Source: Chitinispirillia bacterium (GTDB lineage Bacteria > Fibrobacterota > Chitinivibrionia > Chitinivibrionales > Chitinispirillaceae). From it: a stretch of DNA of 39,528 nucleotides. The notes under the pieces were generated by a model. The model was not told the origin of the DNA. It saw only the letters and a program-made list of their open reading frames with translations, and made no database searches. The position numbers and the translations under genes were made by a program. Of the stretch, positions 1 to 10,059 are shown in pieces. The DNA lies in contig WQRV01000006.1 in assembly GCA_009786575.1 (NCBI GenBank), positions 1 through 39,528 on the forward strand. The letters run 5' to 3'. Each line of letters starts with the position of its first letter. The first letter of the stretch is position 1.

Positions 1-3000
1 ACGCCCTTCTCTGCCCACTGCTTCCGCGCGGCAGGCACGGATTTCGGGAATCTCTCCCTATGGCCGTCTGGGATCCCGGCCTCGTCGGCGCGGCCAAAAC
101 GCCGTGAAAACGCTACCCCTCTATCCTCCACATATGCCCGCGTCTTCTCGGCGCGGGCGCCGGGCTTTGCCGGGTCGTAGGTGACGTAGGGGATGGAGTT
201 GCTTTCGAGTGCGGTCTTCAACTGCTCGTTTGTGTTTTCGGGTACGATAACGCCCTTGATCTCGTCTAAACGCACCGCGCAGCGGGGCTTGGCCTCGAAG
301 TACTCGGTGGGCATGGATTTCAGCTTGAAGAGTAACCTGCCTATGTCCTTTTCGAGTTTGGGCTTGTTTTCTATTTTAGATTCGGCGTACTGCTCAAACT
401 CGGTCAGCCTGCGGATTATCGCCGTCGGTGCCGTGCGCGGGTTTCTCGCGTAAGCCGCCGCCATGTCCGCCACCGCCTCGGAAGCGTCACCCAGCGCGTC
501 AAAGCTACGGAGCCTGCCGCCCTCGTTCATGCGCTCGATCAGCCCAAGCAGGCGGTTCTTATACTCCTCGTTCAGTTTATCGTAGTCAGCCTCGTCCATG
601 TGGCGGAGCCGGTCAGAGCCCTTGCGTATGGCGTCAACGCTCTTGAAGTCCTCGGTGCCCGCAGCCACAACCGTACTCAACCCCGGCACGAAAGAGTTAT
701 TTGCCTTTGGCTTCTCCGACCGCATGGCCCGAACAATGTTCTCAAGGGTAACTTCATCGTGCAGCACTTCCCAGTCGCGGCGGTTGCCCATGTTGGTAAA
801 GAAACCTTTGCTGTTCCGCACCCCGCTCTTCTCCACGGCGCCGGCAAATACTTCTTCTAACCACGCGCCGTATTCCCTTGCCAGTTCAGGGTTATCCTCA
901 ATCCGCTTGCGCAGCGCCCCCTCAGTCTCGACGGTGTCAATCTCCTGCCCGGCCCCGCCGCGGTTGTAATAAAATACTCCCTCCAGGATGCCGTCCATAA
1001 GATTGAAATCAAGCGGCTTCTCGTAGATCGCGGCGCGCCTGTCTTTACCCGCCCCAACAAAATAATCGTGCATAATCTTACGAATCCGCGGCTCAAGCCG
1101 GTCTCTACCCTTCGCATCCAATTCGTTCCACGCCCGCGCCGCCTCGGGTATCTCGCTTATGATCCGCTCGTACACCTCGTTATCGTATTTACCATAACGT
1201 TTCTCCGTCATAACCTGGTCAACGGACTCGCCGCGTTCAAGAAGGAAAGCGGCCATCATGCCAGGCTCGCGCCTGTAGTGAGACGCAATGCCCTCCTGCC
1301 CGCCGCTGTTCAGGGTATTCTGCAGGTTAACGCTGTCAAGTGCTAGGGTACGCCCCAGCTCAGCAAGCCCCTCCGACTGAAGCCGGTTGAGTATGCGCCC
1401 GCGCAGCCTCGGTATCATCTGGGGGTTGAGCTTGTGCCCGATCTGCGGAAAGGTCGGCGTCCAGGCGTCGCCGCCGTGAACCCTGTTATCCCGGCTGGCC
1501 GCCGGGTCTATGGTCTCCCGCCCGAAAATGACCGTAGTGTCGCCGTAACGGTCGTGCGGCATGTCCTTCTTCATAACGGCTATGGACGGCATGGGGAAGC
1601 CGCCGAGCCGGATGGTGCGGAGAAGCTCCGGTTGGGTAAGGTTGTGCAGCGCCACGAGGTTCCGGTCAGCGGGCTGGGGACCGGGGGCGGTGGTCTCCAC
1701 GTTCTCCCGGCGGGAGAACTGGATCCGGGCGTCGCGGGCTATGCGGGCGGCGCGGTCGGATGGAGAGACTCGGCGGTCTTTGGGGGTAGACTGGACCCGG
1801 CGCGGCGGACGCGCGGGTTCGGGTGCGGCGGGGGCGGATTGCGGTTCGCCGGAGGCGAGTTGCTTCTTGAGCGCGGCGAGTTCTCTTTCGAGGTCGGCTA
1901 TGCGCTGGTCGGCAGAACTTTCGGTGGAGGTTACGTCGCGTCGAAGATGTGCTTGATGTCGCTCGTCCTCCTTTGAATGTACCGATCGATCTCCGCCTCG
2001 GTCATCCCCATAGCCCTGCGTGTCTGCCTGAGCCTCTCCTCTGCTCGCTGCAAAGGAGTCAGTTCTGTTTTGTGAGTTTTCGTGGACATTGTTATTTTCT
2101 CCCTCTACACCACCACGAGTTCCGGGTATGCGTAGGCCAGATCCTCGGCTGCCTCGCGTTTTATTCTGGCCCATTCCTCCTTCGTGAAGCGCTGGCTGAT
2201 TATCGCCTCCACTTCGTCCGGCGTTGACCCCTTCGGTATTCCCAGTCTCTTCCAGCGTGTTTCCATGCTCATAAGTCTCCCCTTTCCCTATAGTTTTATT
2301 ATAGCGTAAATTTTTCTGATTTGCAACACTTTTTTGAATTTTTGACACATCAGCAAGATTTTTCTTTTTTTGGTATTCTGCAATAGCCTCCGCCTTACTC
2401 CGCGCTTCTTTGAATGGCGTTGTGCTGTCCCCCTTTATAAGGCCGTATGCTGTATGAAGCGCACCCGTATTCAGGAACCCGTCGTACCCCTCTATTCGTT
2501 TGGGGTAGACGATGTTGTTTATTCCCTGAGTTTTTCGTTCTTCGCCCATCCTGCGCTCAATGTCTCGCCGCATAGACCTCACGTCACCAACATCATTATA
2601 GCCAACCCACAGCGTCACATATTCATCGCTTCCAAACTTGCCAATAATACCACCGAGTTCATTTGTCGTATTGACGTAAATGTCGCCAATGACGGCGCGC
2701 AGCGCAACGTCGGCTTTCCCGTGGTCGTTTTTAAAATGCGCGTTCAGGCCGCCGAGATTGCCAATGTCCATAGCCTCAAGAATAAATGGGGTGTTGCTCG
2801 CCTGTAATTCCTCGTAGATATCCTTCAGCATTTGCTGGGGCAGTATCTCGTACCCCTCAAGGCCGCCCAAACCGGCAGACTCCCGTACCGTTTCTTTCTT
2901 CTCAGCGATCTTATCCTGCCGCATACTCTCCCGCTGCCCCTCCGGGTATTTCAGCAGGTTCGCCTCTGCGTCCGCACTTAGTTTCGGGGTCATCATCCTT

Positions 3001-6000
3001 TCGCGCTCCGGCGCAAACCGTGTCACGTGCTGTCGCTGCCGATCAATATGCCTGTCCAAAACGGGACCTATCGGAGTGCGGCTATCTTGCCGTCTATCCA
3101 CCGTGCGGCGATCCGCTGCGCTATCCTGCCGCCTGTCCCCCCGCCTCACCGAGAACTGCGCCCCCTGCGCGGCGTTTGCGCTCGTTTGCGCCCTTGCCCC
3201 GCCGCCGCTCTCCCGGAAGACCGTGCCCACCGCCGCCAGCTTCCCATCGTTTAGCCCGTGCGACCGCTCGACGATTGCCTCGTAGACCGCCTTGCGCATC
3301 TTGTCTAAGTTTGTCGCGTATTGGGATGTCGGCCCACCGCCGATGGCGCGGCCCTGCTCCGCCCCCGCAAACTCCCTCGCGGCAGCGTATGCCTTATTGA
3401 TGATTTGCAATAGCCTGCCAAAAACACTGTTAAAGGCGCTGCGGCGGTTCTCCCCGAGGCTGGCCCACATCTTCTCGTCGGAGATGATATCCCCCCAACG
3501 GTCGGAAATGAATTCGTCCATGACCTTGTCGGCGGATATGTCTAAGTTCTCGCGTTTCGCGATGCGCGCCAGTTCCACCAGCCCTTCTCCGGTCATTCCC
3601 TCGAGCACCATCTTGGTAAACTGGCGGGTCAGATCCGGGTCAGACTCCCTCATGGAGTGGGAGAGTTCGTGGCCGATCGTCCAGTTGAGGGCCTTTTGCA
3701 GGTTGGCGGCATTAATGAAGATTGTGTTTGCAAGGCGTTCGTCGTCTTTCACGAAGACCCCGTTGAAGTCGGTATCAACACCGGCGGCATCTACCTCAAC
3801 AGGCACCACCTCCAACCCAAACCTCTCCGCTACGTCAGCCAGAAGGTCACGGCGATCCCTCTCTGTGCCGTCCAAGTCCCGCACGGTGTCGCCGTCTACT
3901 ACCCTTATGGCACCCTCCCGCGCGTTGACGCGGGCCCGGAGAATATCCACTTTCTGCTCCGCGGTGAGGGGGGCCTGTTCCGTTGGCGGCTGGGCCGCCG
4001 GTTCACCTGCAGGTTGGGCCGCCGCCGGTCCTTGCGTCTCCTGCGGCCACCCCGGCGTCTCCGCGTCTTCATGCCCCATGGCCTCCCGCAACTCCCGCTT
4101 GTACTTCGACTGCCTGTCGAGACGTTCCTGCCGATATTTTTCATGGGCAGCTTCCCTCTCTTCCGCGCGCAGTTCTTGCGGGGTAGCCTCGTTCGGATCG
4201 CGCCCAACCCCCAGCCTCTCGCGCAGCGTATTGAATATCTGCGGGCCCTGATGCGCCGCGTCGCCCTCGTCAGCCAGCCCGTCGTACGCAGACTCTATCT
4301 TCTGAGAGCCTATCTCATTAGATATGTCCCGCCCGCGCCGTGCCGCCTCCTGCATCTGGCCTTGCATGTCCTTATTTTGCGCGAAGTCGCCCGCGTTATC
4401 AACGCCAGTCTCCGGCATTGCCGCGAGGTTCTGCGCGTGCTCCTTCTGCGCCCGCACCTCCCGCCCTGCCTGAGCATACGCCCCGCTACGCATACCAGCT
4501 ATTCCGCCGCGCACATGGCCCACGCCGGCACCGGCGAGTACAAGGCCGGCCAGACCCGGCCCCGCCTCATCAAATGTAGCCCTTACAATATCCATGAACG
4601 GCACATGGTCGAGGTTTATACCCTGCTCTGCAAGGGCCTTCCGCACCGCGGCGTCCTGTATAATTTCCTGGCCTACCTCTTCCGCAATCTCCTGAGGCAC
4701 CTTCCCGCCGGCACGCAGCCCGGCAGTCACCAACCGTCTTCTGAAAGACCCCATTGCCGGCTGGCTCAATTTTGTGATATGCTTTACCTGAAGCCTCTCT
4801 ATAAGCGCATAGCCAACTGCGGCCGCCAACAGCCCATCCGCCGCCTCTACGGGGTTCCCGCCATGCATCGCAACATCGCCGGCCATCGCCCCCATAGCCT
4901 GTTTGGTCCACATCCCAGAAGATAATAGGCTGCCGATACCGGGAATGGCATCCAGCGCGCCGCCTTTGACCATCAGAGGGAGCATGTTCGCCATTCCGTC
5001 CGTCATCTTATCAAACCACCCGGCATTCTCCATACTCTTTGAGTGGTCACCCATCTCGTCGCGAACGCCTCGCTGTATCCTCAGGGCGTGGTCCAGGCGT
5101 TCTTTTGCAAACTCATTCTTGCTGTCCATAGCCGTCTCAAGCGCGTCGGCCACGAGAAAGTCTGCGTTACCGCCTATATTGCCCAAGGCTGCCGAGCGGC
5201 GCGCGCTTTTCGGCATATCGCGAATCTCGGCAAGATTCATCTGTAATTGGTCCGCGCGGAGGAACAGCGGGTCCGTTTCGTCCGCCTTTCGCGCCCGCGC
5301 TATACCCGCCTCTCTCACAGCCGCGCCGCGCTCCTCGCGGGGCGCTATGCTCTCATACGCTATATAAGCCGACAGCGCCTCGCGCTCCGGCTGCTTTAGC
5401 CCGCCGACCATATCTGCGGGCGGCTGGAGGAACGGGTTTGCCGAACGCGCTGTTCGCGTTTCATCAAGCCACTCCCGGAAACCGGGTATTCTCTCCGCCG
5501 TGCGGCTCCCCTCACTCACCGCCGCAGGGGTAATCCCCTCTCGCAATGCAATGGCACCCTGCTCTATCGCCCCGCCGCGCCGCCGCGCCTCATTGCCGAG
5601 GAGGCGGTTAGTCTCGGCTATGACCACACCGTCGATACCACGGCCAAACAAACCTGAGGAACATTTGGACCCGCGCTCCTCGGCATCACTCATTACCAAC
5701 CGGTCGGCTACCACCGGGGGCATCCGCATCTCGGTAACCACAGTCTCTACATCCGGGGCAGAGGGCGCCTGTGGGCGCAGTGGGTCAATGACCGGTCGAG
5801 GCGTAATAGTGGTGGCTGGCGGCGGGGACGGCGTCATTGTGGATGACGCTGGGGCCGAAGGACGCGGAATTTCCGGTGGCAATGGCGCATCTGCATCCGG
5901 CGGCGGCGCGTCCATCAGCCCAGCCTGCTGCAGTACACGGCGCTCGCTCTCGCGGGGGTTAAACGCGCGAGGGTTATTCATGCCCTTGCCGGCAGCGAGG

Positions 6001-6104
6001 CCTGCGCCTAAAGACTGCGGAGGCGGCGCGGCGTCTTCAGCCGGCGGCGTTAACACGATGTATTCCCCAAACCGACGAAGGAAATCATTAAAATTATCTG
6101 CCAT
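1..6104 (-). CDS. Giant polyvalent / internal virion-type protein (3' end beyond the left edge; at least 2034 codons)
   Basis: ATG at 6104 (MADNFNDFLRRFGEYIV...). One minus frame read by eye to base 1 without a stop; ATG 2771, HELSH and FSRR are all in this frame. Contains TIGHELSHSM (HExxH), MDIGNLGGLNAHF...GKFGSDEYV (GGDEF-like), LHNLTQPELLRTIRLGGFPMPSIAV and a Gly/Ala-rich hydrophobic stretch. Not in the ORF track because no stop lies in the window. Confidence 0.88.
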   Translation of the reverse strand, partial: MADNFNDFLRRFGEYIVLTPPAEDAAPPPQSLGAGLAAGKGMNNPRAFNPRESERRVLQQAGLMDAPPPDADAPLPPEIPRPSAPASSTMTPSPPPATTITPRPVIDPLRPQAPSAPDVETVVTEMRMPPVVADRLVMSDAEERGSKCSSGLFGRGIDGVVIAETNRLLGNEARRRGGAIEQGAIALREGITPAAVSEGSRTAERIPGFREWLDETRTARSANPFLQPPADMVGGLKQPEREALSAYIAYESIAPREERGAAVREAGIARARKADETDPLFLRADQLQMNLAEIRDMPKSARRSAALGNIGGNADFLVADALETAMDSKNEFAKERLDHALRIQRGVRDEMGDHSKSMENAGWFDKMTDGMANMLPLMVKGGALDAIPGIGSLLSSGMWTKQAMGAMAGDVAMHGGNPVEAADGLLAAAVGYALIERLQVKHITKLSQPAMGSFRRRLVTAGLRAGGKVPQEIAEEVGQEIIQDAAVRKALAEQGINLDHVPFMDIVRATFDEAGPGLAGLVLAGAGVGHVRGGIAGMRSGAYAQAGREVRAQKEHAQNLAAMPETGVDNAGDFAQNKDMQGQMQEAARRGRDISNEIGSQKIESAYDGLADEGDAAHQGPQIFNTLRERLGVGRDPNEATPQELRAEEREAAHEKYRQERLDRQSKYKRELREAMGHEDAETPGWPQETQGPAAAQPAGEPAAQPPTEQAPLTAEQKVDILRARVNAREGAIRVVDGDTVRDLDGTERDRRDLLADVAERFGLEVVPVEVDAAGVDTDFNGVFVKDDERLANTIFINAANLQKALNWTIGHELSHSMRESDPDLTRQFTKMVLEGMTGEGLVELARIAKRENLDISADKVMDEFISDRWGDIISDEKMWASLGENRRSAFNSVFGRLLQIINKAYAAAREFAGAEQGRAIGGGPTSQYATNLDKMRKAVYEAIVERSHGLNDGKLAAVGTVFRESGGGARAQTSANAAQGAQFSVRRGDRRQDSAADRRTVDRRQDSRTPIGPVLDRHIDRQRQHVTRFAPERERMMTPKLSADAEANLLKYPEGQRESMRQDKIAEKKETVRESAGLGGLEGYEILPQQMLKDIYEELQASNTPFILEAMDIGNLGGLNAHFKNDHGKADVALRAVIGDIYVNTTNELGGIIGKFGSDEYVTLWVGYNDVGDVRSMRRDIERRMGEERKTQGINNIVYPKRIEGYDGFLNTGALHTAYGLIKGDSTTPFKEARSKAEAIAEYQKKKNLADVSKIQKSVANQKNLRYNKTIGKGETYEHGNTLEETGNTEGVNAGRSGGDNQPALHEGGMGQNKTRGSRGSGLRIPGTRGGVEGENNNVHENSQNRTDSFAASRGEAQADTQGYGDDRGGDRSVHSKEDERHQAHLRRDVTSTESSADQRIADLERELAALKKQLASGEPQSAPAAPEPARPPRRVQSTPKDRRVSPSDRAARIARDARIQFSRRENVETTAPGPQPADRNLVALHNLTQPELLRTIRLGGFPMPSIAVMKKDMPHDRYGDTTVIFGRETIDPAASRDNRVHGGDAWTPTFPQIGHKLNPQMIPRLRGRILNRLQSEGLAELGRTLALDSVNLQNTLNSGGQEGIASHYRREPGMMAAFLLERGESVDQVMTEKRYGKYDNEVYERIISEIPEAARAWNELDAKGRDRLEPRIRKIMHDYFVGAGKDRRAAIYEKPLDFNLMDGILEGVFYYNRGGAGQEIDTVETEGALRKRIEDNPELAREYGAWLEEVFAGAVEKSGVRNSKGFFTNMGNRRDWEVLHDEVTLENIVRAMRSEKPKANNSFVPGLSTVVAAGTEDFKSVDAIRKGSDRLRHMDEADYDKLNEEYKNRLLGLIERMNEGGRLRSFDALGDASEAVADMAAAYARNPRTAPTAIIRRLTEFEQYAESKIENKPKLEKDIGRLLFKLKSMPTEYFEAKPRCAVRLDEIKGVIVPENTNEQLKTALESNSIPYVTYDPAKPGARAEKTRAYVEDRGVAFSRRFGRADEAGIPDGHRERFPKSVPAARKQWAEKG

Positions 6105-6115
6105 TTAATACCATC

Positions 6116-7654
6116 CTATTCTTCTTTAAGTTGGTACGCCCGACCATTGACCGTAACACCATCACGCAATAACTTTGCTATTTGGTTATTGTCGCCCTTG
6201 GCCATGCTGCTTATGGTTTTCCGCACATCTTTAGGAAGCGTGTTGAAGTAATCCATTGGATCTACCTTCTGCACTTGCTTAGTGGGAAGCGAATATTTTT
6301 TCATGGCTTCATCAAGGTCAAACTCATAATCTTCAACATAGTAAGGGTTATTCTCCAAATGTCTTCGCATGACCCTGTCAGCGTTCTCGTATGCATCTCT
6401 GAGATCACTTATTATGCCGGGCAGTTTTGATGCCGCATTGTCCTTATTGATCTCCACCGATGTGCCGTTTGTGCGGGTGACTGTGTAGTTCCCCTTTCCG
6501 GTGGTTGCAATAGCAAAAACATCCCTATATGCCTCCCTAAGTTTCTGTCGCCGGGCCTCGGCCCGCTCAAGGGCCTGCAACGTCTGGGCTTCGTTCATTG
6601 GTTTATTCCCCGCTGTACCACTCTTCTTTGACGCCTTCTTATCTGCCAGTTTCTCCTGATGGGTGCGGTTCAGCGCGTTTTCGTTCGTCTTATGCTCGCG
6701 GTTCAGCTTAGCTTGGTCCGACTGATGATCGCGGTTTAGCTTGGCTTGGCCCGACTGATGGGTGCGGTTTTTGTCGTCCCTGTCCTCTTCTCTCTGCGCC
6801 TTTTTCTCCGCGTCTAACTTAGCTATCTCATTGTCAATGAATGCCAGGGCGGGCTCAGCATGCTCCTTGCTAATGGATCCCTCTATAAGCCCGCGGATCA
6901 CTTTTTCGCGGGTAGCTCCCCAATCAACCCCTGTATTACTCGCAACCGGCGCGCTCTGCGGGGCCTGCGGTTGATTAATGGGTACCGGCGCGGGCGCTGC
7001 AGGTTGTTCGGCGGGCACGCTATTAGATGGCATATCGCCGGCTGGGGTTGGGTATTTGAACGAGGGGTCGCTATGCCGCTGCGTAGATTCAACATAGCTT
7101 GTTGGCAGCGGCTGTTGTCCGGCGACAGCACTGCCTGTGAATGGCACAGCACGAGGCCCGTCGGCCTGCGGCAAAACGGCATCGTTCGCGGGCGCGGGCT
7201 GTTGCCCTGTGGCCGAACGATCGCCCCATAAAGCCTGTGAGGTGGCGGCACGGCTCGCCGCGCCCTGCTTCGCCGCCGCAAGCTGCTTCCGGTACTCCTC
7301 AAACTTCGGAAGGATATCTGTCTTCATGCGTTCCGTATATTTAGCGTCGCTCTCGCCAAAGCGCCGCTGTGCCATTGCCCGCGCCGCCTTCAACGCGGCT
7401 CCCGGCTCCTCGTTCGCAAAAATCTGGTCCACGTACATCGCACCAAGATATTGCTTTTGTAAATCGTCTGAAAGGCCCTTGCGATCTTCCGACAGCGCCC
7501 CGACCTGCCCGGCAATGTCATCACCTGCCCGCCTCTCGGAACCCCGAGCCGCCACCTCGTCCACAACCCCAGCAGCAACATTGCCCAAATCCTTCCCCGC
7601 CTGCGCGATATAGGAGTAATCTTTCCGTACCGGCGTGTATCCGTAATAGCTCAT
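6116..7654 (-). CDS. Hypothetical virion-associated protein with charged 11-aa coiled-coil-like repeats
   Basis: 512 aa ORF in the structural operon; repeats LNRTHQSGQAKLNRDHQSDQAKLNREHKTNENALNRTHQEK. Confidence 0.8.
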   Translation of the reverse strand: MSYYGYTPVRKDYSYIAQAGKDLGNVAAGVVDEVAARGSERRAGDDIAGQVGALSEDRKGLSDDLQKQYLGAMYVDQIFANEEPGAALKAARAMAQRRFGESDAKYTERMKTDILPKFEEYRKQLAAAKQGAASRAATSQALWGDRSATGQQPAPANDAVLPQADGPRAVPFTGSAVAGQQPLPTSYVESTQRHSDPSFKYPTPAGDMPSNSVPAEQPAAPAPVPINQPQAPQSAPVASNTGVDWGATREKVIRGLIEGSISKEHAEPALAFIDNEIAKLDAEKKAQREEDRDDKNRTHQSGQAKLNRDHQSDQAKLNREHKTNENALNRTHQEKLADKKASKKSGTAGNKPMNEAQTLQALERAEARRQKLREAYRDVFAIATTGKGNYTVTRTNGTSVEINKDNAASKLPGIISDLRDAYENADRVMRRHLENNPYYVEDYEFDLDEAMKKYSLPTKQVQKVDPMDYFNTLPKDVRKTISSMAKGDNNQIAKLLRDGVTVNGRAYQLKEE

Positions 7655-7657
7655 ATC

Positions 7658-7966
7658 TTACCTCCCCCCAAACAGCGCGGCGCGCCGCGCGATAAGGTTA
7701 TCTGTACGCTGGCCGGAAAGCTGCCGGTCTTGCACCGTTGCGTTTCTCCGCGCCATCAGTTTATCGAACATCGCTTCTTTGTCCCGAAACTCACGGTCCT
7801 CCACGGCCAGCTTATTGTTGAACCGGTTTTGCGCGAGCTGGTCTTCTCTGGCGACATTCGCCAGTCTCAACTGCTGCGCGTTCTGCTTATCGGCCGCCCG
7901 GTTTTGAAAATACCCGCTCAGCAGATTGCCGAGAAGGGACGCCCCGCCTGTTATTAATTCTGTCAT
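7658..7966 (-). CDS. Hypothetical small virion protein
   Basis: 102 aa ORF, tightly packed between neighbours; Gly-rich N-terminus then charged helix. Confidence 0.7.
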   Translation of the reverse strand: MTELITGGASLLGNLLSGYFQNRAADKQNAQQLRLANVAREDQLAQNRFNNKLAVEDREFRDKEAMFDKLMARRNATVQDRQLSGQRTDNLIARRAALFGGR

Positions 7967-7968
7967 GG

Positions 7969-10059
7969 TTATTTAACCTCCCTTTCCACTACTTTTTTGG
8001 TATTGTCGGCGGCGTTGTACTCCATTTCCCTACCGTCCTCGAACAACACTGTGTAGACCTTGGTTTTGTTGGCGCTATTGTTTGCCTTAGCTTCGCTTAT
8101 ATCAACAACCCTGCCAAGCTGCATCTGGCCGTTGACGTTTAGCAATACGAGGTTATGGTCTTTGTGTGCCGCATCCAGCTTCGGATACCCGTAAGTCTTG
8201 TTATAGGCTCCTGTCCGCTCCTCAAGCGGATGCTCCTTGACGGCGCCCTTCTCTACTAAATACTGAATAACATCTGCCCGAGAACCTGCATCCGTTATCT
8301 CAGATAGGCTGCTCATCAACGACGAAGCCAACCGCCGGGTACCGTCCTCGCCGTACAATATCGAATTGGCGTATTTTTCTACCGAGGTGCTGTGCGCCGC
8401 TGTACCTCTTTCGGCGCCGGACGAATTTAAAATCTCAAGGGCTGTAGGGGCCGGAGCGCCGCCGGTCAGATTATCCTGATTCGTATAGTCCAGCCACCAG
8501 TCCCAGGCAGCCGTCCCTGCGGCATCCCGCTCTTTCGGCGTTCCTCTCGGCATCGCCTGAATCTCCACCCAGCGGGGGTCGGTCCTCTGGTACTCCGCCA
8601 TGCGCAGTTCCGATTCAGTTAGTTTCGCCTGCGCCGCGAGCCCTGCGTAAACGTCGTCAGAATACTTATTCCCGTAAGCCGCCTTCAGCGCGCTGGCGAT
8701 GTCCGCCTCGGACTTATCACGCATCGTACCGGCGAGCGCGTCCATTTTCAGGAACTCGCTCGCCGTCGCATCCTGCACCATGCCCTCAAACGCGGACGTT
8801 TCTAATCCGGGGAAAGCCCATTTCATTATCCGAACAGCTTCCGCCGTGCCCCCCGGATCACCCGATGCGAGAAGCGTGCTCGCCAAGTCCAACGACTGGC
8901 TGCGCGTTTCTTTATCCTGCGCGAAAGCGTATTCTGCCGCGAACTGGTTGATACCGCGATCCTGCTGTGCCTGAAGCATCGCATTCTGCGCCCACGCCGC
9001 GTTTGCGTCTGTACCGCGCATCGCCTGCATGTGCTGCTGATATGCCTGTTGTTCTGCCGCCTGTCTGCGCAGTTCGTTTATGCGGTACGATCCCTCCGCA
9101 CCGCGCAGATTATTCGGCGCCCAAGCCGTGTTTATCTGATCTAAATACTGGTTGGCTGTATTAGGGTCGTAGCTAACCGAGGGGACGTCTTGCTTGTTAA
9201 TAAGATCAAGGCCCATCTGCGCGTTCGCATTTAGGTCGAGCGGCGTTACTTCGTCCGTGTCTTGAGTTTGCCACGGGCGGTTTTTAGCCTGCCCCCGCAA
9301 TTCGTCCAGGCTGACGCCGCCCTGATACCCTTCATTGTACCACTTGCGCTTGGCGGCGCGTTCCGGGTTCAAGATTGTGGGTTCAGGTATTTTGACAACC
9401 GATTCTTTAACCTGGCCCGTCGTTCCCTCGTTATTGCTGATGGTATCCATCGCGGGGGTAGCCGAGGTTGGCGGGGCCGGCTGTGCGCCCGTGTCCGTAC
9501 CGGCAACCGTTTTACTTAAACCTGCCATTCTCGGCGAGTTCAACGGTTGTGTGATATACTGCTGCGCCCTTCGCGCGGCATTAATCGCCGGCTGTACGAA
9601 TCGAGGCGCGCGGGGCTGCGGTTGCGCCTGCTGTTGTGCTGGCGTCTGCTGCTGTGGCTGAACCGGCTGCTGTATTGGCGGCGGCTGCTCCGGCGCCCCA
9701 ATAGTATTCCCGCCGGCCTGAAACGACGGCATTCCTCCCATCGCCCTGCGCGGCCCCATAAACCGCCCTACCGCCTCGGGTGCGGCCTGAGGCGCAATGC
9801 CGGCGTTCAGGTACAGCGTATTCTCAGGCGTTTGCACGCGCACCTCCCCCTGGTGGAAGACGTGCGGCTGGCCGTCTGTCATGCCGAACCCCGCCGGAGC
9901 CGATCTGTCAACCGTGCCATCCGGGTTCGTGCCGGTGTACGAGATTCCCTGCCGTTCAGACAGCGGGCGCTGGGTGTAGCTCGGCATCCCGCGGCGCTGA
10001 AGCCGCCGCTCCATCTCCTGCCGCTGCGCCTCGGCTATCCACTTGTGATTACCTATCAT
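7969..10059 (-). CDS. Hypothetical structural protein (Gln/Pro-rich N-terminal part)
   Basis: 696 aa ORF in the minus-strand structural operon. Confidence 0.8.
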   Translation of the reverse strand: MIGNHKWIAEAQRQEMERRLQRRGMPSYTQRPLSERQGISYTGTNPDGTVDRSAPAGFGMTDGQPHVFHQGEVRVQTPENTLYLNAGIAPQAAPEAVGRFMGPRRAMGGMPSFQAGGNTIGAPEQPPPIQQPVQPQQQTPAQQQAQPQPRAPRFVQPAINAARRAQQYITQPLNSPRMAGLSKTVAGTDTGAQPAPPTSATPAMDTISNNEGTTGQVKESVVKIPEPTILNPERAAKRKWYNEGYQGGVSLDELRGQAKNRPWQTQDTDEVTPLDLNANAQMGLDLINKQDVPSVSYDPNTANQYLDQINTAWAPNNLRGAEGSYRINELRRQAAEQQAYQQHMQAMRGTDANAAWAQNAMLQAQQDRGINQFAAEYAFAQDKETRSQSLDLASTLLASGDPGGTAEAVRIMKWAFPGLETSAFEGMVQDATASEFLKMDALAGTMRDKSEADIASALKAAYGNKYSDDVYAGLAAQAKLTESELRMAEYQRTDPRWVEIQAMPRGTPKERDAAGTAAWDWWLDYTNQDNLTGGAPAPTALEILNSSGAERGTAAHSTSVEKYANSILYGEDGTRRLASSLMSSLSEITDAGSRADVIQYLVEKGAVKEHPLEERTGAYNKTYGYPKLDAAHKDHNLVLLNVNGQMQLGRVVDISEAKANNSANKTKVYTVLFEDGREMEYNAADNTKKVVEREVK

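Noticed and set aside
3292-4925. Long plus-strand ORFs (319 aa and 422 aa) opposite the giant gene
   Set aside because: Shadow ORFs: Arg/Pro/Leu-rich low-complexity translations with no recognisable domains, antisense to the 1-6104 frame that contains clear motifs.
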